Under the pieces are notes generated by a model. The model ran no database searches. It was not told the origin of the DNA and saw nothing but the letters and a program-made list of their open reading frames with translations. 64,000 bases of DNA from assembly GCA_052168355.1 (NCBI GenBank), contig JBQLZQ010000088.1:47789-111788 (forward strand). Reading direction: 5' to 3'. A program made the position numbers and the translations under genes. Of this stretch, positions 59,484 through 64,000 are shown piece after piece; within the stretch, counting starts at the first letter, position 1; each line of letters opens with the position of its first letter. The DNA is from JBQLZQ01 sp052168355. GTDB taxonomy: Bacteria; Pseudomonadota; Alphaproteobacteria; DSM-16000; Inquilinaceae.

Positions 59484-59564
59484 TCAGGCGAGGCCAAGGA
59501 AGGACAGGATCACCAGAATGACGACGATCACGCCGATGATGTAAAAGATGTTGTACATGTTCAT
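59484..59564 (-). CDS. 26-aa single-span membrane peptide
   Basis: A 26-residue frame starts at 59564 after AAAAGGGA and encodes one hydrophobic helix (YNIFYIIGVIVVILVILSFLGL). Similar tiny proteins sit in stress operons of other alphaproteobacteria (recollection, not checked). It ends 15 nt before the Pmp3-like start and is the first gene behind an EcfG-type promoter located 33 nt upstream. Confidence 0.7.
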   Translation of the reverse strand: MNMYNIFYIIGVIVVILVILSFLGLA

Positions 59565-59596
59565 CAGATCCCTTTTGCGATGCGCTCCACCTAGAT

Positions 59597-59622
59597 AACG
59601 TCACGACCTGCCCGGTGGTTCC
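59597..59622 (-). promoter_or_regulatory. Candidate EcfG promoter for the 26-aa peptide/Pmp3/DUF4112 unit
   Basis: Reading leftward, GGAAC (59622-59618), 17 nt, CGTT (59600-59597) is an exact match. It overlaps the last codons of the YihY gene and gives the downstream small genes their own start. Confidence 0.78.
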
Positions 59623-60644
59623 CCCGACGCCGCTGACGACGATGGAAGCGTGTCGGCGACGAAGGCTCCGCGTTCGCCCATGGGTCTTGGCGCTCCGACG
59701 GTCGAATCCCGAGCGGTCTGGTGTTCCAATGCCGCATTGAGCTCACCGCCCAGAAGGATGGTGTAGGCGGTCACGTAGAACCACATCAGCAGCACGACGA
59801 CAGCGCCGATCGAGCCGTAGGTTTCGTTGTAGCTGCCAAAGGACTCGACGTAGAATGAGAGCAGCCCCGAGGCGACGATCCACAGAACGGTCGCCGCGAC
59901 GGCGCCCACGGAAAGCCAGCGCCATTTGGCAGGGCGTCGGCTTGGGCCATAGCGATAGATCACGCCGAGCCCGATGATCACGCCAACCGCCAACAGCGGC
60001 CACCGCAACAGCGACAGTAGATCCTCCGCCTGGCCGCCCAAACGGACCAGGGCGAATACGCCCGGCAAGGCCACCAGCAGAAACAGGGTCGCCGTGACCC
60101 CAAAAACCGCGCCCGCCGTGAGGCCGACGGCCACCGCGTTGACTTTGATCAAGCCTCGATCCTCACGCTCACCGTAGATGATATTGAGCGCGCCCATCAG
60201 CGACTTTACGCCCTTGGTCGCGCTCCAAACGGTAATCGCCAGCCCCAGGATCAGCCCGAGCCCCAACTCTCCCGGCGGTTTGGCTGTGAGTTCGCGCATC
60301 TGCCCGTCAAGGATTTCGTAGGCTTCGCTCGGCAATACCCCACGCACCAGACCAAGCTGATCGCGGACATCGACGGGATCGGCGATCAGGCCGTAGATGG
60401 CGACCATGGCTGACAGGGCCGGGAAGATCGCCAGCAGGGCATAGAAGGCGCAGCCCGCCGACAGCACGGAGATATTGTGATCGCCCATGGCCGCCTTGAC
60501 CCTCAGGACGATTTCCCACCATCCGCGCGGGGGCACGGAAACGGGGCCGCTGGCGTGGCGGCCCCGTCGACGGTCGACCTTTGACAGGCCGACCGTGTTA
60601 TCGTGGGTCTCAGACGTTTTAGGACGCCCGCGACGACCGCGCAT
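59601..60644 (-). CDS. YihY/BrkB family inner-membrane protein
   Basis: This is a 347-aa membrane protein with six spans. The YihY blocks are DHNISVLSAGCAFYALLAIFPALSAMVAIYG (two parts), WSATKGVKSLMGALNIIYGERE, and late YGSIGAVVVLLMWFYVTAYTILLGGELNA. Formerly called ribonuclease BN by mistake; function unknown, linked to envelope integrity. The ATG at 60644 overlaps the end of the DUF3618 gene by 26 nt, placing it last in that operon. Confidence 0.92.
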   Translation of the reverse strand: MRGRRGRPKTSETHDNTVGLSKVDRRRGRHASGPVSVPPRGWWEIVLRVKAAMGDHNISVLSAGCAFYALLAIFPALSAMVAIYGLIADPVDVRDQLGLVRGVLPSEAYEILDGQMRELTAKPPGELGLGLILGLAITVWSATKGVKSLMGALNIIYGEREDRGLIKVNAVAVGLTAGAVFGVTATLFLLVALPGVFALVRLGGQAEDLLSLLRWPLLAVGVIIGLGVIYRYGPSRRPAKWRWLSVGAVAATVLWIVASGLLSFYVESFGSYNETYGSIGAVVVLLMWFYVTAYTILLGGELNAALEHQTARDSTVGAPRPMGERGAFVADTLPSSSAASGEPPGRS

Positions 60645-61752
60645 CGGGTTTGCCCTTATCGGCCTGACGCTTGGCCTCGTCCTCGGCTGCCTTGGCCGTC
60701 TTTTCCGCGACCGTTTTCAGCTTGCCGCCGACATCGCGGCCCGCCTGTTTGGCGTCGTCTCGGGTCAGGCCCTGGGCCGCAGCCTCGGACCGCGCGGTTT
60801 CGGATGCTTTTTCGCCGATGGCCACGGCCCGATCGGCAAGATCGCTGGCCGCGGTTCCCGCTTGGTCGCGAACACGGTCCCGGTAAGGCCCGATCATCTC
60901 GTCCTCGCGGCGCGTCGCCGGGATGGCCATCGCCAGTCCGGCACCCACCACGGCGGCAAGAGCACCGAAGATCAGGGGTTGACGATCATAGTATTCGGAG
61001 GCCTGCGACCCCGCCTCCCGGGCCCTGTAGCGCGCCTCCGCGGTGCCGCGCCGGACACCGTCGCGAGCCTGATAATAGGCCTGCGATGCCCGATCGCGGG
61101 CGTGGGCCGCGTGTTCCCGTCCAGCCTGGGCCATGGCTCCGGCGCGTTCCCCGACCGCGGCTGCACCGCCGCGCACCCGCTCGGCCGCACCGGCGGCCGC
61201 GGTCCTGGAGCGATCGGCCGCGGCAGACGCGGCACCGGTCACCCTGTCAGACGCCGAAGACGCGGCGTCGCCAACCCGCTCGCCCATCAGCTTGGCACGG
61301 TCCCGGATACCAGGACTGTCATCGTCCGAGGCCCCGTAAGCGGTGGAGCCGCCATAAGCGGTTCCAGCCGTGCCCGCCGTCTCCCCCACCGCCTCGCTGT
61401 AACCGTAGGAGTCATCGCCGAACCGATCGGCGCGGTTGCTCCAACGGGCGAATTCGCTGTCCCGACGGTACGCGCGATAGGCGTAGTCATCGTCCCGCCT
61501 CGACGATCCGGAGATCATCAGCCAGGCGGCACCAAGGCCCAGCAGCGCCACCGGCATGGGGTTGTCGCGCACCGCGCGACCGAGATTGCGTCCAAATTCG
61601 CCGGGACCGTCCTGGAAGTAATTCAGCGCCTCGTCCATCAATTGACCCGGAGAAAGCTTATCCTGGATCTGACTAATCGTGGAATCCATGTGAGCACGCG
61701 TCCGGTCGATGTCGCGCTCGATTTCCTCGGGAGTACGATCGGTGTCGCTCAT
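60619..61752 (-). CDS. DUF3618 domain protein
   Basis: This is a 377-aa protein. Residues 1-50 are DUF3618 (RTPEEIERDIDRTRAHMDSTISQIQDKLSPGQL), then a hydrophobic segment (NPMPVALLGLGAAWLMISG) and a long Ala/Arg/Ser-rich amphipathic region (ASDRVTGAASAAADRSRTAAAGAAERV). A second hydrophobic segment (IFGALAAVVGAGLAMAIP) and an apolipoprotein-like helix at the C-terminus follow. Its ATG overlaps the holin-like stop (ATGA). Confidence 0.88.
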   Translation of the reverse strand: MSDTDRTPEEIERDIDRTRAHMDSTISQIQDKLSPGQLMDEALNYFQDGPGEFGRNLGRAVRDNPMPVALLGLGAAWLMISGSSRRDDDYAYRAYRRDSEFARWSNRADRFGDDSYGYSEAVGETAGTAGTAYGGSTAYGASDDDSPGIRDRAKLMGERVGDAASSASDRVTGAASAAADRSRTAAAGAAERVRGGAAAVGERAGAMAQAGREHAAHARDRASQAYYQARDGVRRGTAEARYRAREAGSQASEYYDRQPLIFGALAAVVGAGLAMAIPATRREDEMIGPYRDRVRDQAGTAASDLADRAVAIGEKASETARSEAAAQGLTRDDAKQAGRDVGGKLKTVAEKTAKAAEDEAKRQADKGKPDARSSRAS

Positions 61753-62141
61753 TTTACTTGCTCCTTGACGAATTGTCCGTCGCGCCGAATGCTGTCCATG
61801 GTCCGCCTGGGGGCCAGGTTCGACGCCTTGAGGTCGGTCTGACCCTTCTTGACCAAGAGAAAGCCGACGATCGCGACAATGCCGCCGACGATGATGGCGG
61901 CCACCCAAAGGGGCATGTGCTGCGCCAGGCCGTAAACCACCGCGTCGAGCAGGATGATCAGGGCGGCAAAGCCGACCAGAAACCCGGCCACCAGCGACAC
62001 CAGGGCCACACCGACCTGATTGACCTTTTCGCCCATCTCGGCCTTGGCCAGGTCGACCTCGTTCCGAATGAGTGAAGAGGTGTCGCGGCTGAGATCGCCG
62101 AGAAGCTGGCCGATGGATTTATCGGAACCGGTCATAGCCAT
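61749..62141 (-). CDS. Phage-holin-3-6-like (DUF1469) membrane protein
   Basis: This is a 130-aa protein with two membrane helices (VALVSLVAGFLVGFAALIILLDA and LWVAAIIVGGIVAIVGFLLVKK). The N-terminal helix (SIGQLLGDLSRDTSSLIRNEVDLAKAEM) is typical of DUF1469. Despite the family name it is a stress protein, not a lysis gene. GGAGGATC precedes the ATG, which overlaps the upstream stop (TGATG). Confidence 0.9.
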   Translation of the reverse strand: MAMTGSDKSIGQLLGDLSRDTSSLIRNEVDLAKAEMGEKVNQVGVALVSLVAGFLVGFAALIILLDAVVYGLAQHMPLWVAAIIVGGIVAIVGFLLVKKGQTDLKASNLAPRRTMDSIRRDGQFVKEQVK

Positions 62142-62893
62142 CAAAGTGATCCTCCGGTTTTGGGGGCAGGGTCGGAAGACGGCTTGGATGCGCCCGTCGA
62201 CGGCCGCGTGATACCGCCGGAGACCGATGCGCCAGTGCCGCCGGTTCCCGTGCCGGTGGCCGGCGTGGCCGCCGGTGTCGCGGGCTGACGGTCGGCCGGC
62301 GATGCCGGTCGGTCCGAGGAACTCGCGCCCATGCTGGCCGACCCGGTTTGGCCGTAGTCGGCGCGGCCGTAATCCGCGGGCCCATAATCGTAGGCGTCAT
62401 AACTCTCCTGGCGGCGACGATCGGAAGACGCCTTCATGAACCGCCCGGCCGCGAAACCGATCGCGGCGGCACCGGCCAGGAAAAGCGCCGGCTGCCGGCG
62501 GGCAAAGCCTTCGACGTCTTGCAAAATCTCAGCGACGTCGCGGTTGCGCACCGTGTTCGAAAAATCGTCGAGTTGATCGGCCGCGCTGGACACATAGCCT
62601 GCCAGCCACCGCTCCTCGTTCTCGAGCTTGTCGGCCGAGGCGCGCAAAGACGACGCCAGGGTCCCAATCCGCTCGCCAGCTTCGTTCTTCTTCTCGTCGG
62701 CGTAGCCTTCGGCTTGCTGCTTTGCCTTGTTGCCCAACCGGGCGGCTTCCTGCTTGGCGCGCTCGGTCGCCTCCTGGGCCGCGTTCTTGATGTCCTTTCC
62801 GACCTCGCGGGCGTCAGCCCCAGCTTTCTTCGCCACGCCGGACGGGGAGTCCTGGCCGGTTCCGGCGGTTCCACTCATACTTCTATCGACCAT
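62141..62893 (-). CDS. DUF883/late-embryogenesis-like protein with one membrane segment
   Basis: This is a 250-aa protein, first in a four-gene leftward operon. An amphipathic Ala/Lys/Glu-rich N-terminal region (KNAAQEATERAKQEAARLGN, DEKKNEAGERIGTLA) resembles LEA/CsbD-like or ElaB-type proteins. A central helix (LENEERWLAGYVSSAADQLD), a membrane segment (QPALFLAGAAAIGFAAGRFM) and a disordered Ser/Pro/Gly-rich tail follow. The ATG at 62893 follows AAAGGGA. An exact EcfG-type promoter is 118 nt upstream. Confidence 0.8.
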   Translation of the reverse strand: MVDRSMSGTAGTGQDSPSGVAKKAGADAREVGKDIKNAAQEATERAKQEAARLGNKAKQQAEGYADEKKNEAGERIGTLASSLRASADKLENEERWLAGYVSSAADQLDDFSNTVRNRDVAEILQDVEGFARRQPALFLAGAAAIGFAAGRFMKASSDRRRQESYDAYDYGPADYGRADYGQTGSASMGASSSDRPASPADRQPATPAATPATGTGTGGTGASVSGGITRPSTGASKPSSDPAPKTGGSL

Positions 62894-63010
62894 GCTGCGA
62901 TCCCTTTCGCCTTGCTGCCGGTTACAGTCCAAGCCGCCGAAAACGGCAAGGTTGCCTTTACGCTTGCAGACCCATCGCTTGCTGCGATACGCGAATGCCT
63001 AGGCCGTTAG

Positions 63011-63035
63011 AACGCCGCCCGGCCGCAATGGTTCC
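63011..63035 (-). promoter_or_regulatory. Candidate EcfG promoter for the DUF883/holin/DUF3618/YihY operon
   Basis: Reading leftward, GGAAC (63035-63031), 16 nt, CGTT (63014-63011) is an exact consensus match. It lies in the divergent gap shared with the SDR gene. Confidence 0.78.
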
Positions 63036-63079
63036 CGATACCCCGGACGCGTCACCACCTCAGAAGAGAGATATCGATC

Positions 63080-63889
63080 ATGACCACGGCACCGGTCCTG
63101 GAGGGCCAGACAGCCATCGTCACCGGCGGCAGCTCGGGGATCGGCGCCGGCATAGCGCGGGCCCTGGCCGAGGCCGGAGCGGCGGTGACCGTCAACTATC
63201 GATCCGGCAAGGATGCCGCCGACCGGATCGTCGACGAGATCGCGGCCGCCGGCGGCACGGCGATCGCGGTCGAGGCGAACGTCACCAAGGAAACCGACGT
63301 CGAGACCTTGTTCGACAAGACGTTAACCACATTCGGCGCGGTCGACATCCTGGTGGCGAATTCCGGGATCCAAAAGGACGCACCGGTCGAAACCATGTCG
63401 TTGGACGCCTGGAACGCCGTGATGGATGTCAATCTGACGGGTCAGTTCCTGTGCTGCCGACGGGCTGTGGTGGAATTCCGGCGCCGTGGCATCGTGCCCG
63501 AACGGTCCCGCGCGGCCGGTAAGATCATCTGCATGAGCTCGGTCCACGAGGTCATTCCCTGGGCCGGGCGCACCAACTACGCCGCGTCGAAGGGCGGCGT
63601 CATGCTGCTGATGAAAAGCCTGGCGCAGGAGGTGGCGCACGACCGCATCCGCGTCAACAGCATCGCCCCCGGCGCCATCCGCACACCGATCAATCAGGAC
63701 GCCTGGGACGACGACACCGCGCTCGATCAGCTTCTGACGCTGATCCCCTACGGCCGGATCGGCGAGCCGGAGGACATCGCCAACGCGGCCGTCTGGCTGG
63801 CCAGCGACCTATCCGATTACGTTACCGGCACCACGCTGTTCGTCGATGGCGGCATGACGCTGTACCCCGGATTCCGCGACAACGGCTAA
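63080..63889 (+). CDS. SDR family oxidoreductase, glucose 1-dehydrogenase-like
   Basis: This is a 269-aa classical SDR with TGGSSGIG near residue 16, ANSG in place of NNAG, and the catalytic Ser in ICMSSVHEVIP. YAASKGG supplies Tyr and Lys, followed by the VNSIAPGAIRTPIN block and a GTTLFVDGGMTLYP ending. The pattern matches NAD(P)-dependent glucose 1-dehydrogenases of Bacillus type, often part of stress regulons in alphaproteobacteria. It is divergent from the DUF883-like operon. AGAAGAGAG precedes the ATG. Confidence 0.92.
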   Translation: MTTAPVLEGQTAIVTGGSSGIGAGIARALAEAGAAVTVNYRSGKDAADRIVDEIAAAGGTAIAVEANVTKETDVETLFDKTLTTFGAVDILVANSGIQKDAPVETMSLDAWNAVMDVNLTGQFLCCRRAVVEFRRRGIVPERSRAAGKIICMSSVHEVIPWAGRTNYAASKGGVMLLMKSLAQEVAHDRIRVNSIAPGAIRTPINQDAWDDDTALDQLLTLIPYGRIGEPEDIANAAVWLASDLSDYVTGTTLFVDGGMTLYPGFRDNG

Positions 63890-63896
63890 TGGCGAC

Positions 63897-63983
63897 TAGA
63901 GCGCGATCGTCATTGGTGGAAGCGGATCCGCTTCCACCAAAGACTTGAATCGCTCTCTAACTCTATGAATAGAGTAGGATTCA
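63897..63983. repeat. Nested palindromic intergenic element
   Basis: A perfect 28-bp palindrome at 63913-63940 (half TTGGTGGAAGCGGA) is enclosed by arms 63897-63907 and 63949-63959 that pair at 10 of 11 positions. Directly after it, ACTCTAT-GA-ATAGAGT (63960-63975) is itself enclosed by TGAATC (63946-63951) and GATTCA (63978-63983). This cross-like double hairpin follows the SDR stop and looks like a dispersed extragenic repeat or MITE remnant; it may also end transcription. Confidence 0.78.
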
Positions 63984-64000
63984 CGCCTTGGGCGGGATCG

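Noticed and set aside
61749..62141. Phage lysis holin
   Set aside because: The family name is historical; no other phage gene is present and the setting is a stress operon.

Overview
The window is about 64 kb of high-GC DNA with dense coding on both strands. The gene content points to an alphaproteobacterium, probably a free-living Rhodospirillales-type organism (inference). It has a groESL operon with a CIRCE operator and a ChvG-like kinase/regulator pair. It also has many alphaproteobacterial stress-type small membrane proteins, and several of these are preceded by GGAAC-N16/17-CGTT promoters of the EcfG general stress response. I see no rRNA, tRNA, CRISPR, transposase, phage module or plasmid maintenance system.

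Left part (1-20.8 kb): uptake and catabolism. A leftward unit encodes a dienelactone hydrolase fused to a SnoaL-like domain, followed by a peptide-type ABC importer (binding protein, two permeases, the second cut by the window edge). Diverging from it are an SBP56/methanethiol-oxidase-type protein with a small membrane protein, an MDR oxidoreductase, a DMT exporter and a Liv-type binding protein. Facing the last gene is a seven-gene leftward operon: SDR, HpcH/HpaI aldolase-SDR fusion, RutA-like flavin monooxygenase, LivG, LivF, LivH, LivM. This looks like uptake plus breakdown of an unknown small carbon or nitrogen compound. A duplicated multi-hairpin repeat lies between the binding-protein gene and the operon. 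A NYN-domain protein, a 39-aa membrane peptide coupled to an SDR, a NIPSNAP protein behind a 21-bp inverted repeat, and an exported SNase follow.

Middle part (21-48 kb): mostly housekeeping and accessory metabolism. It holds a stand-alone CoxL-like molybdenum hydroxylase, CysQ, a PCuAC copper chaperone, an orphan ParA-type ATPase, a HAD phosphatase, small detoxification-type proteins (DJ-1, YciI, VOC, GNAT), two LysR regulators, a tandem-HxlR regulator, Sua5, a D-2-hydroxyacid dehydrogenase, a DmdC-type acyl-CoA dehydrogenase and groESL. A cell-wall set follows: YcbK-like and YcbB-like proteins, then a pentapeptide-repeat protein. Next is a lipoprotein/response-regulator/kinase operon with two direct repeats in front.

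Right part (48-64 kb): envelope and stress genes. It has a 942-aa proline-rich membrane protein with five 39-residue repeats and C-terminal peptidoglycan-binding-like domains. There are also several exported proteins of unknown function, a TAXI-type binding protein and topoisomerase IB. The end of the window is a stress cluster: DUF3140, DUF1206, DUF4112, Pmp3, a 26-aa membrane peptide, YihY, DUF3618, holin-like, a DUF883-like protein and an SDR. Five EcfG-type promoters lie in front of genes in this part, and a sixth precedes the L,D-transpeptidase gene. The clearest system-level signal in the window is therefore a locally clustered general-stress regulon for envelope remodelling.
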